The notes under the pieces are model-generated. The model worked only from the letters and a program-made list of their open reading frames with translations. It did no database searches and was not told the origin of the DNA. A DNA stretch of 64,000 nucleotides from Adhaeribacter arboris (lineage in GTDB: Bacteria; Bacteroidota; Bacteroidia; Cytophagales; Hymenobacteraceae), in assembly GCF_003023845.1 (NCBI RefSeq), contig NZ_PYFT01000002.1:145527-209526 (forward strand). Reading direction: 5' to 3'. Position 1 is the stretch's first letter, and the number at the start of each line of letters is the position of its first letter. Positions 18,288-28,200 of the stretch are shown here, in pieces. The position numbers were made by a program, and so were the translations under genes.

Positions 18288-18719
18288 ATGATCTTATTTG
18301 ACAACGGTCATTTTCTGCTGGATTATGATTCGTCTACTGACACCTTATTTGTGACTTTACCCGATATGCAAACCCCGGCCTTAAGCCAGGCCGAGCTTTG
18401 TTTTGAGATCATGGTGGATCACGTGCGTAATTATAACATCCACCACTTACTGCTAGACTCCAGCCAGGCCGTCGTGGAAGTGGCCGAACCCGAATACCAC
18501 GACCTGATTTACCGTGTTTCTCTGCAGCTGCAAAAAACGAATCTGCGTAAAGTGGCGCGCCTGGTTAGCGCGACGACCCCGTTGGAGGCAATGGCCCGGC
18601 GGGTGCAACAAGACGTACTCAGCAGTGAAGCACCAACCTATTTAATTCAGAACTTCACGGATCGCGAGCAAGCACTCACCTGGTTAACCGGGAAGCCTTT
18701 TCGTACGACAATCAGGTAA
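18288..18719 (+). CDS. SpoIIAA/STAS-like small protein (paralogue 4)
   Basis: 143 residues: FLLDYDSSTDTLFVTLPDM strands, a helix, IHHLLLDSSQAVVEV, a helix, LRKVARLVSATTP, and the tail TYLIQNFTDREQALTWLTGK. The tail is almost identical to a fragment at 51223-51351, so a near copy of this gene once lay there. No signal peptide or membrane segment. Probably co-transcribed with the small helical protein upstream. The family's function is unknown to me; the STAS-like fold is an inference from the strand/helix pattern. Confidence 0.72.
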   Translation: MILFDNGHFLLDYDSSTDTLFVTLPDMQTPALSQAELCFEIMVDHVRNYNIHHLLLDSSQAVVEVAEPEYHDLIYRVSLQLQKTNLRKVARLVSATTPLEAMARRVQQDVLSSEAPTYLIQNFTDREQALTWLTGKPFRTTIR

Positions 18720-18767
18720 AGCTTGCCAGGCTGGTAGCTTTTGCCTATTTGCATCTCCTGAAATTGG

Positions 18768-19668
18768 CTAATACCCTCCCAATACGGTGGTAAACACCTT
18801 GTTGGGAGATGCTTGGGGGAAAAGTTGCCCGGCCCGTTGTATTTCGGCTGCGTAGTCCGGGGCTAAGACGCGCAAGTGTCGTCCTTCTTCGCCCAACTGA
18901 TAATCCCACAAACCGCTGTTGTGCCAATGATCGTCGTTTTCCCAATCCGAACGATCCAGGATGGGATACAGGCAAACGCCCAGCAAGGGAATCTGCTGAC
19001 TAAGCACTTGTTGTACTTCACGGGTGATCATGCGCATCCAGGCCGGTCGGTTCCCGCCGTAGTGGCTGGTCTCGCTGATGATCATTGGTCGCTGGTAGCG
19101 CTTATACACCTGCTGAATCAAACGGTGTAGGGGTACCCAATCCGGATCCGGTGTTTCCTCGTGCCAGGAAACGTAGGCTCCCCGGCAAAACCACTGGTTA
19201 TCGTGGTAGAAGTTGCAGCCGATAATATCCAGGTATTTGGCAGCGCCGCCCAGTTCCGGGTGGCGCCATCCCGCCATGATGTTGTAGGCTTCGAATTGAG
19301 TGGCGTGATCCGAAAGGGCAGTTTCCGCTAGCTCCGGACGATCTCGCGGCACCGCCACGTGAATCAAGGGCTCGACGTGGACAAAACGCGCCTGGGGGCT
19401 AACTTCCCAGATGGCATCCATGCTGGCCAGCGCCGCGCGTACTAGTTGCAGCTTCATTTCGTAACCCCGGTCTTTGGCGTAGGGGTAAACGGTGCCTACC
19501 TCCCCGCCGACCCAACAGAAGTAAGAGATCTCGTTAACGGGCGTGAAGAAAGGCGGCCCATCCGTGTAGGGGTTTAGAAAAGCAGCCGCTGCCTGGCTGA
19601 AAGCGGCGAAGCGGGTAACAAAAGCGGAGCTAAAAATATCTAAGTCATCGTGTCGGCTTCCCGTTTTC
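18768..19668 (-). pseudogene. Clan GH-A glycoside hydrolase lacking its N-terminus
   Basis: An open frame with GH-A (GH1-like) character runs on the minus strand from just inside the edge of the IS3 element to 18768. The likely acid/base Glu is in TPVNEISYFCW and the likely nucleophile in MIISETSHYGG. The ATG at 19457 would start a 229-residue protein but would omit the acid/base Glu, and homology-like sequence (DDLDIFSSAFVTRFAAFSQA) continues upstream of it. The first ~100 or more residues of a normal enzyme are missing, and on the far side of the IS no frame continues. So the gene is truncated and very probably inactive, despite keeping both catalytic acids. Codon use is more GC-rich than its surroundings. 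Confidence 0.72.
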
Positions 19669-19695
19669 AGAACTGGTTAAAAGTATAAAAATAGT

Positions 19696-20538
19696 TTAAG
19701 TTGATAAAAGTTGTTCCCGTTGTTTTTTCTTCGCAAACTCAATGGGAGAGAGTCCACCTAAAGCATCATGTGGTCTTTTATAGTTGTAATCCTCTAACCA
19801 AGTAGAAGTAATTTCCCGGACTTCCTGGAGGTTGTCCAACAAGTAAGCATCCAGTACATGCCGGCGGAAAGTACCATTAAACCGTTCTACAAAGGCATTC
19901 TGGGTTGGTTTACCGGGCTGAATGAAGATAAATTCTATCTCTTGCATCTGGCTCCACTCGGCCATGAGCGTGGTCACGAACTCGGGCCCGTTATCCATTC
20001 TAATCCGCTTTGGTTTTTCCCGGCGCTGGATTAAATGATTGAGCACCCAAACTACCCGATTGCTCTTTAGGGAATAATCTACCTCGATATGCAGCGCTTC
20101 CCGGTTATAATCATCCAGCACATGAAAAGAACGGAACTTTCTCCCGTTCATTAGGGCATCACTCATGAAGTCAATCGACCAAGTATGGTTTATCTCTTTC
20201 GGCACCTGTAAAGGCTGTTGAATACGCGCCGGTAATCGCTTTTTGGCTTTGCGCCGCAGGTTTAAACCCAGGGCGGTGTAGAGCCGATGTACCCGTTTAT
20301 GATTTCACGGCTGTCCTTCTTGGCGCAACCGCCTATAAACTTTCCAGAACCCTTCTCGGGGGTACTGCTCGGCTTTCTGCTGTAAAGCCTCTTTCACCAC
20401 TCGATCCTCTTGGTACGATTGATAATAGTACACTGACTTACTCAAGTTTAACACCCGACACGCCCTGTTAATGCCGGCTTGAGGCTGTTGAAGTACTTCC
20501 TGCACGATCTGTCGCTTCTGACAGGGCTTTAAAGCTTT
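19696..20538 (-). pseudogene. IS3 orfB (integrase-core transposase) with internal TGA
   Basis: orfB is entered from orfA by -1 slippage on the A7G run at 20535-20542, continuing KKALKPCQKRQIVQEVLQQ. The N-terminal HTH_21-like region ends at GQP, then TGA at 20305-20307 interrupts the frame, which continues [20 protein letters not shown]. Relatives have WNHKRV here, so TGA replaces a TGG Trp. The rve core is otherwise intact: Asp in [11 protein letters not shown], Asp in RMDNGPEFV, Glu in [13 protein letters not shown]. The nonsense codon would stop transposase synthesis before the catalytic core. Confidence 0.85.
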
Positions 20539-20801
20539 TTTTCGATAATCTCCTTGGCTAGCTTTAGATCCAGGGCTAGTTCGGCGTACATGGCTTTCAG
20601 CCGCCGGTTCTCTTCTTCTAAGTCCTTAAGTCGTTTGAGTTCGGTGGCATCCACGCCATTGTAACGTGGCCGCCATTTGTAAAAAGCCCCTTGGCTCACA
20701 CCATGCTCCCGGCTTATCTCGGCGGCGCTTTTGCCTTCCTCAAACTCTTTGAGGATTTTGGCAATCTGTTGCGAAGGGAAGGTTTTTCTTTTCATAAGCA
20801 C
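20529..20801 (-). CDS. IS3 orfA (transposase N-terminal protein)
   Basis: 90 residues (start at 20801, or at the second Met, 20795). An HTH_Tnp_1 domain (RKTFPSQQIAKILKEFEEGK, then AAEISREHGVSQGAFYKWR) is followed by a leucine-zipper-like helix (LKRLKDLEEENRRLKAMYAE). It ends EIIEKKL at the slippery A7G run where ribosomes would shift -1 to make the OrfAB fusion, as known for IS3 elements. By itself OrfA binds the element's ends and limits transposition. Confidence 0.88.
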   Translation of the reverse strand: MLMKRKTFPSQQIAKILKEFEEGKSAAEISREHGVSQGAFYKWRPRYNGVDATELKRLKDLEEENRRLKAMYAELALDLKLAKEIIEKKL

Positions 20802-20846
20802 TGTTCTAAGTTAAGATTTTTTCTCTTCCTAAACAGTTCTATTTTC

Positions 20847-21617
20847 AGGGAAGCTTACATTTCTTGTAAAGAACTTTTTATAATAATTGTCCTAAATAAC
20901 TTTATAACTTTTGCCAAGATTGTAGATTCACAGGTATGCAATCATTTACTCCGTTCTGTTTACCGATAAGCTGCCCTTGAAAATACGAATGCAAATAGCT
21001 AAAATTAAGATATAATTGAGGTAGAAGAACTATTAAGATAAAAATTATAATTGCATTAGTAATATTACTGTTAAGTCTTTAATTTAGACAAAAACTTAAC
21101 CTAAAGGATAGTTTTCTTTTTGGAAAATTAATTATTGTCCTGTAAGAGAATTAACTTTTTTATATTTTATTTATTTTCGCTACTCACCGTTGTCCTTATT
21201 AGGGCGTTTTCTTACTTACTCTCCCACGATATAGGATGTCCAATCCTCTAGAATGTTCCTATTTATTTTAGGATTCTCCTTGTAGCAACATAAAATTTAA
21301 TTGAAGTTTATTAGGCTCCCTTGAAAGGTAATTAAGCATGTTTTGGTTTGGGTGTTAACAATGAAAACCCCAAGGTGCCTTCCAGATTGCATTTGTAATT
21401 GGCTTTACTATACAAATGTTATATTCCTTGATCTTAGTAGGCATTATTTAATCTGCTAATAATCTGCTAAAAATATAGATAAAGCAATGAGCAAATCTAA
21501 TAGCTTTTAAGTTACAGCCTTCTCAATTGAATTTTGAAAGAAAGTAGAATCTATTCAGAAAGATCTATTCAGAAATTCTAGCATATGGACCTTAAAATTA
21601 CTTAATCTAAAAAGTTT
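20847..21617. other. AT-rich intergenic region
   Basis: About 770 bp between the IS3 element and the RHS operon. No continuation of the truncated glycoside hydrolase and no convincing ORF. It should hold the promoter for the RHS operon, which I cannot place. Confidence 0.5.
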
Positions 21618-24600
21618 ATGTACTTCACTATTGGAACTACCCTAAGTTTTAGTATGCCAACTAAGCAAATAGATTTCTCTGAATCAGCAGCCTTTCTAAT
21701 CGAAATACTATTTCTATTAATATTATTAAATCATCCTATTGCTGTTTCAGCGCAACCTTCACAAGTCAAAGAACCCTTTCATGTCAATCTGATTCCCCCA
21801 TCGCCGGAGGCGGCGGCGTTGGCCAAGTATGCGGATATACCGGTTAGCTTGTATTCAGGAACCCCTCAAATCACTATTCCTCTTTATGAAGTGAAAGAAC
21901 GGGAACTCTCGCTTCCCATTTCCTTGAATTATCATGCATCCGGAAATAAAGTGGGTACCATTGCCCCAAGAACCGGCTTGGGCTGGATTTTGGAAGCTTC
22001 CGGCGTGATCACCCGCACTGTGAGAGGCTGGCCCGACGAGTACGGTAAAAGAGGCTTTTTATATCAGGCCACACAACATCAAATCTCTGATTTCACCCCA
22101 GGAATCCTTCCGGCAGAGCAGCAATACCCCTGGATTAATGCGATAGCTGAAGGGTGCATAGATATTGAACCGGACATTTTCTATTTCAACTTCGCCGGCT
22201 ACACGGGTAAGTTCATGTTCAACTGGGATGGAGAAATTGAAGTTGCCTCCAGCAGCAAGTTGAAAATTACCCCCAGGTATAAGAAACAGGGTACTTTAGA
22301 CATCATAGGTGGCTGGGAGGTGGTAGGGGAAAACGGAACTGCCTATAGCTTTGCTTTTACGGATTATGAAACGACGCAAGTAACTTCTAACCCAACGATC
22401 AGTTGCAGCCTGACTCTCAACGATGGCAAAATACCCCAAAGCTGGTATCTTTCTCAGATCAGTTCGGCCACTATCCGAGAAAGAAACAAGAGCTGGATTC
22501 GCTTTACCTATGAGCCCTATGAGCAAAGAACCAAAACTTGGTCGATGGAAACGCAGATGCATTCTTATTCGCTTGCTCCTGCAACCGTTAAGAGGGAATT
22601 ATTAACGTTAACTCTTCGGGGAAAACACTTAAGTCGCATTACCACATCTTCTGGGCAAACCACCATTGAGTTTTTAAAAGGCGATCGGCGCACCGATGTG
22701 GAGGGAGAATTGTATACGCTGGGAAAAGTGCTGGTCACAAATAACCGAGGGCGAACCATCAGAGACTGGAGATTTGAGTATAGCTCCGATAAGATATTGA
22801 TGCTTAAACAAATCACGGAGTGGGGTGGTTCGTTTGCCAAACCACCATATATCTTTTCCTATGTTGGCGGCGGTTCGCTTGACCCATTGTCATATAGACA
22901 GGATCATTGGGGATTTGCCAATGAAAACAGTGCCCAAACGCTGATACCAGCCACGACTACGTATAAGCCTTATCCCCCGACACGAGATCCTAATCGGTAT
23001 GATTTGCCAGGTGCAAACCGGGAACCTTCTAAGAATGGGGTACTGACGGGTATGTTAACCGAGATCCAGTATCCAACTGGAGGCCGGGACGTATTGGAGT
23101 TTGAACCTCATGATTACAGTTTCCAACAGCAACAGGAATTGATTACGGAAATAACCATTCCAAGGCATTATGATGGATCGGCACCCAATGGCCAGGGGAA
23201 GGTCGGTTCCGTATCTACGTTTGAAAAGGAATTTACACTCCCCTACCCAACGTCAATCAGCCTTACTGCGGAGTTTACGTATAGAATGCACTTCGGAGGT
23301 GGCACCTACCCAATCTCTGCATATGTAATCAATAAAAAAACGAAAGAACGAGTTGGATGGTCTCCAGGTGGCAGTGCTCATCAAGACCCAAATGGCGAGT
23401 GGATTCCTGAAATAATACAACATTCTAAAATATATGATCTACTTGCCGGAGATTATTCCTTTGTGGTGAGCGCCCGAATTTCACCCGAACTCCTTGGTGG
23501 TCAGAATTCCGTATGGGCAACGGTTAATTATCAGGAAGGTACCAGGCGTTTCTTTACGGAGATTAGACAGGGAGGAGGAATCCGGATTGCCCGACTCACC
23601 CGTCAATACGGCAATGGCAATCCTGATAAAGTGACTCGGTACACTTACCGGATTACAGAAGACAATCAGGAGAAATCTTCCGGTTCATTGCTGGAATCGC
23701 GGTTTAAGTACGATTATTGGACACGCTATGTGGAGCCGATTGGAAATGAGGGAACTGTTCAAACAGTCCAAAAATTCTTCCGCTTTTCTCAAAATCGGAC
23801 TACATTTGGCACCACTCAGGGAAGCCATGTGGGTTACAGTTCGGTCACGGTGTGGCAAGGGGAAAATGGTGAAAACGGCAGGACGGTGTATACTTACACT
23901 TCTCCCCGCCAAGTAGGCGACTTCTCGCTTTTAGAGTTGCCCTTTCCCCCAGCATCCAGTTATGATTATAAAAGGGGGCTGCTACAGGATCAAACCGAGT
24001 TTGACCAGAAGGGGGCTCTCTTGAGAAGGATCCAACACGAGTATGCCTTCCGGGAGAAAAAAATACCAGCCATTAAGGTGGGTTGGGCCGTTCCTGGAAC
24101 CGGTCGTACTGGACCGGATATGATGGCTCGGTATGCGCTGGGTAATTACGAAAATATCTTGGGCTATAGCCGCTTGAAAAATAACCGGGAAACCACCTAT
24201 TATCCTGCTAATTCCGGAAGCATCTCACTTCAAACCACCCAGGTCAATACATACAATGAAAACACCCATAAACAGTTAGTAAAGTCCGTCCAAACGGACA
24301 GTGAGAATGATTCTCTGATCACTCAGCTTACTTATCCGGAAGATTACCGGGCAGGTACCAGTGCTATACTTGATGCAATGCGTAATCGCCATATGGCCAA
24401 TTCCGTAGTGGAAAAGCTCGTCTGGAAGAAAAACACCGCGGCCCAGGTTTCCCTTTTGTCTGCCCTCAAGACCACTTTTCAATTCCACGATGGAAGGATC
24501 CTTCCATCCTCGGTGCTTGGAGCACGCATCAGTGATCCAATTATAACGGGTAATCCCTACCGAACCGCCCAAGGCTTGTACGAAGAAAGGCTGATCTATC

Positions 24601-25190
24601 ACCGCTACGACACCTACGGCAACCTCCTTGAGCATTCCATGAAAGACGGCATGCATACTTCCTACCTCTGGGGAGAGAACGGAACCGTAGTGATTGCCAA
24701 GGTGGACCACGCCAAAGCCCAACAACTATACCACACTAGCTTTGAAGAAGATCTCCAAGCGACTACCCTTCAGCATAAAACCGGCAGGAAATCCAGATCG
24801 ATCACCGGAGCTTATACCATCCCAACCGCAAACCGACCAACCGAAAAAGGGAACTATGTACTCACCTATTGGTTGAAGCAAGGCTCAGGAGGGTGGGTGT
24901 ATAAGGAAAAGAGCATTGCGAGTTATATTCCTGGCAATTCAATTGCAACCGAAACAATCAACGGTTATCTGGATGAAGTCCGATTGTACCCTAAAGGAGC
25001 CAAGATGACTACTTTTACCTATGAACCCCTGGTCGGTATCACCTCAGTGACGGATGCCAATAATGTGACGGTGCACTACGAATATGATGCCTTCAACCGC
25101 CTGAAATGCAAACGCGATCAGGATGGTAACCTTCTGGAATGCTATGACTATGTCTTTCAGGAAGAGGTGCACTATGCCATTCAGGATTAA
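21618..25190 (+). CDS. RHS/YD-repeat secreted shell protein without core domain
   Basis: About 1190 residues (Met at 21618, or Met13 at 21654). A hydrophobic export segment (FLIEILFLLILLNHPIAVSA) is followed by the N-terminal signature common in Bacteroidota RHS proteins (SLYSGTPQITIPLYEVKERE, then SLNYHASGNKVGTIAPRTGL). The middle is beta-rich with many Tyr-x-Tyr strands and few canonical repeats. YD repeats are clear only at the end (HYEYDAFNRLKCKRDQDGNL). It lacks the RHS-associated core, and stops where the next gene, only 27 bp on, supplies more YD repeats plus the core. I infer that the two form a split shell, comparable in layout to TcB/TcC. Confidence 0.8.
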   Translation: MYFTIGTTLSFSMPTKQIDFSESAAFLIEILFLLILLNHPIAVSAQPSQVKEPFHVNLIPPSPEAAALAKYADIPVSLYSGTPQITIPLYEVKERELSLPISLNYHASGNKVGTIAPRTGLGWILEASGVITRTVRGWPDEYGKRGFLYQATQHQISDFTPGILPAEQQYPWINAIAEGCIDIEPDIFYFNFAGYTGKFMFNWDGEIEVASSSKLKITPRYKKQGTLDIIGGWEVVGENGTAYSFAFTDYETTQVTSNPTISCSLTLNDGKIPQSWYLSQISSATIRERNKSWIRFTYEPYEQRTKTWSMETQMHSYSLAPATVKRELLTLTLRGKHLSRITTSSGQTTIEFLKGDRRTDVEGELYTLGKVLVTNNRGRTIRDWRFEYSSDKILMLKQITEWGGSFAKPPYIFSYVGGGSLDPLSYRQDHWGFANENSAQTLIPATTTYKPYPPTRDPNRYDLPGANREPSKNGVLTGMLTEIQYPTGGRDVLEFEPHDYSFQQQQELITEITIPRHYDGSAPNGQGKVGSVSTFEKEFTLPYPTSISLTAEFTYRMHFGGGTYPISAYVINKKTKERVGWSPGGSAHQDPNGEWIPEIIQHSKIYDLLAGDYSFVVSARISPELLGGQNSVWATVNYQEGTRRFFTEIRQGGGIRIARLTRQYGNGNPDKVTRYTYRITEDNQEKSSGSLLESRFKYDYWTRYVEPIGNEGTVQTVQKFFRFSQNRTTFGTTQGSHVGYSSVTVWQGENGENGRTVYTYTSPRQVGDFSLLELPFPPASSYDYKRGLLQDQTEFDQKGALLRRIQHEYAFREKKIPAIKVGWAVPGTGRTGPDMMARYALGNYENILGYSRLKNNRETTYYPANSGSISLQTTQVNTYNENTHKQLVKSVQTDSENDSLITQLTYPEDYRAGTSAILDAMRNRHMANSVVEKLVWKKNTAAQVSLLSALKTTFQFHDGRILPSSVLGARISDPIITGNPYRTAQGLYEERLIYHRYDTYGNLLEHSMKDGMHTSYLWGENGTVVIAKVDHAKAQQLYHTSFEEDLQATTLQHKTGRKSRSITGAYTIPTANRPTEKGNYVLTYWLKQGSGGWVYKEKSIASYIPGNSIATETINGYLDEVRLYPKGAKMTTFTYEPLVGITSVTDANNVTVHYEYDAFNRLKCKRDQDGNLLECYDYVFQEEVHYAIQD

Positions 25191-25217
25191 TTTAACTCAA
25201 GCCATTAAACGATTTCC

Positions 25218-28200
25218 ATGAAGTCAGGCCAATCTCTTGTGCTACTAATAACGATGTTGCTGGTAGGTGCACTGATAAAACCGTTACAGGCAAAACCCAC
25301 CGAAGCTTTGTTTGCTCCATCCATCAGTATTACCAGTGGTCCAACGGTCCGCATTCCGGGAATTACCACGGCCACCGTTCTTCTACTAAGCGGCTACAAT
25401 ACCAATTTCCCAGTGCGATGGCTGCGCAACGGCGGAGCAGCAGGTAGCGGGCCAACTTGTAGCGTAACTCAGGCAGGCACCTATTCAGCCGAAGTGAACT
25501 TTAGCACCAACCCTAACAATCCCTTTTGGAGGCATGTTGCTTCGTTCACGGTGTCAGCCTTATCCCACAATATTAGCATAAACGGTCCGGCTATCCTGGA
25601 TCCCAATGCAAGGACCCGGCTGTGTGTCACCTCTAATGCCGACGCCTACATGACTGAACGGAGATGGTTTATGAATGGCGTGGATGAGAACCGGTCCACC
25701 ACAAAGACATGCCGGCCGGCAGTCGTTCCGGCAGAGTACAGCATGGAGGTGACTTACCAGTTTGGCAGCCAAAGCAGCACCCTGACTATTGCAGCAGTAA
25801 CCATTCACCCAGCTACCCAGGCTCCTACTGTACGCGTTTCCAAGACGGCCTACGATCCTGTATCCGATGCCCCTGTTTTTAAAGTCAGCAATTTCAGCAC
25901 CTTCAGCGATGTCACCTGGTATCGGAATGGGCAGCTTGTCCGTCCAATGACCACCGACACCTTTACCGTTTCGAGTCCGGGCCGGTATCTAGCTTTGGCT
26001 ACCTATTCCGGGCTGCAAGTTTATTCGGGTGAAATCGCGATCACCAAAGGCTTCATCCCCCAACCTAATATCTCTTCGGACAACGGGAGTTTTGTGCTTA
26101 CCTACCAGGATCCTCAGCTGAGGTTATCTGTTCGGGATAATTACAAGGCGGGTTATACCTGGTACCTTGATAACCAGGTGATGGAAGGAATGAACCAGTA
26201 TTACATCGATGTCTCCCAACCCGGCAATTACCAAGTAACCGCCTGCGCCACCCATCCTGATGGTGAAACTGAGTGCCAGACCTCAGCCCAGCAAAATATT
26301 ACCGGGGAAATCTTAAAGGTAAACTATGTAAAGCAACAACGAATGCGGGTGGAAGGTATTCAAAGTGTGTCGCAGCTGGAAGGTCGGCCGAAAGAACAAT
26401 TCAGCGTTTCCACCACTTACGCGGATGGCTTTGCCCGTTCGCTGCAGACAGTGCAGCAGGCGGCTTCACCCAAGGGAAAGGATGCCGTTGCTTTTTTGTC
26501 TTATGATGCCTTTGGCAGGGAGCCTAAAAAATACCTTCCTTTTGTCCGAAAACAGAAAGATGGCAAATACTATCACCTGAAGGCTTCTAATCCTGTAGCA
26601 CTCAATGAATTTTACCAAGGCAACAATGACCAGATAGCCAACACTCGGTATCCTTTTTCTGAAACTGAGTACGAATCCTCCCCGCTCAACCGGGTGGTGG
26701 AACAAGGCGCCCCGGGGGAAGACTGGCGGTTGGCGGGCGGGCACACCACCAAGCAGCAGTATAAGACTAATCAAACTTCCGATAACGTACGAATCTGGAA
26801 GAAAAGTGCAGTTGGCCTTTCTTCAACGACTTCCTACGCCGCTGGTATGCTAGAAGTTAACCAAACGACTGATGAGCACAGCCAGACTGCTTACACATTC
26901 ACGGATAAAACAGCACGAATGGTATTATCAGAGAGCCCGGGTGAAAATGGCGAGCGGTTGCGCACGTATTACGTCTACAATGACCTGGGTATGCTCTGTT
27001 TCGTTATTCCTCCCAAAACTGTAAAATCCTTAGGTAATGCGGCTACCCTGACCATTAACGAGTTAACATTGCAGAGGGAATGTTTTTACTATCAATATGA
27101 TGAGCGAGGCCGGTTGATAGTCAAACACGTGCCAGGCGCTGCTCCCGTATTTTTTGTGTACGATTTATGGGATCGACCGGTGTTGTCACAGGATGGCAAC
27201 CAACGTGCTCATGGCAAGTGGAGCTTTACCAAATACGATGCTTTAGACCGGGTAGTGCTGAAGGGAGAAATAACCCATGCCGGAAATCAGGCATCAATGG
27301 TCCAAGCGGTAATGAATTTTTATTCCAAGATAAGCCAGAACCCCTCTCTCCGTTATGAGGACCGAGGGAAAGCCGTACATGGATATACTAACCGTTCGTA
27401 TCCGGTCCTTACCCATGAGTTGGAGGTAAATACGGTAAATTATTACGATAACTATGATTTTCTTTCCTCCCCCTATCAATTTGTGCCAGAGCCAACACTT
27501 AGCTTAACGGCGGCCTTTATCCGCGTCCAAGGCCTGGTGACTGGCGTGAAGAATCGTGTTTTAGGAACAAAACAATACCTAACCAGCGTCAATTATTATG
27601 ATAAACGCTACCGGCTCGTGCAAGTAATCTCGGATAATCACTTGAAAGGAATGGACCGAACCAGTAGTCAGTACAATTTTACTGGAAAGGTTACCAAAGA
27701 AAAACACGTTCACAAAGCCAAGGAGCAAGTTAGCATTACTAAGGAATATAAATATGACCACCAAGACCGGTTGCTAAAAGTGTATCACCAAGTGAACAAT
27801 GAGTCAAAGATCTTAATTGCTGATCATCACTATAATGAACTAGGAGAACTCACCCAAAAGAACCTGCATGTTGAATCTAATGGTAAGCCTTGGCAATCGC
27901 TGGATTACCTATACAATATCAGGGGGTGGTTGTCCACGATGAATAAACCGATTACAAAATCGGGTGCCTTGTACAATGATTTTTATGCTTTCAAATTATA
28001 CTATAATGATCCCAGCACAGAATTACATAACGTTCGTCAATTTAATGGAAATGTGAGTGCCTTTAAGGAGGAAAGACCTTATGAGATAGAAGATTCGGGT
28101 AGTGCAGTGAGAGGCGGTTATTCCTATACTTATGATCCGGCCAACCAACTCAAAATGGCCATCTATTCCCGACCCTCCAATCCCTCCCTGAACGGAACCT

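Larger units (their letters stand above)
19669..20840 (-). mobile_element. IS3-family insertion sequence
   Basis: About 1.17 kb with imperfect terminal repeats AGAACTGGTTAAAAG (left) and, read inward from the right end, AGAACTGTTTAGGAAG. TTTTC occurs just outside both ends (19664-19668 and 20842-20846), a candidate target duplication. It carries orfA and orfB on the minus strand with a -1 frameshift window between them. The exact ends are uncertain by a base or two. orfB has an internal stop, so this copy is probably dead. Confidence 0.75.

Noticed and set aside
893..20307. Stop codons at Trp positions as evidence for an altered genetic code
   Set aside because: One is TAG and one TGA, each in a single gene, and both lie in loci that could simply be mutated. 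Nothing else suggests reassignment.
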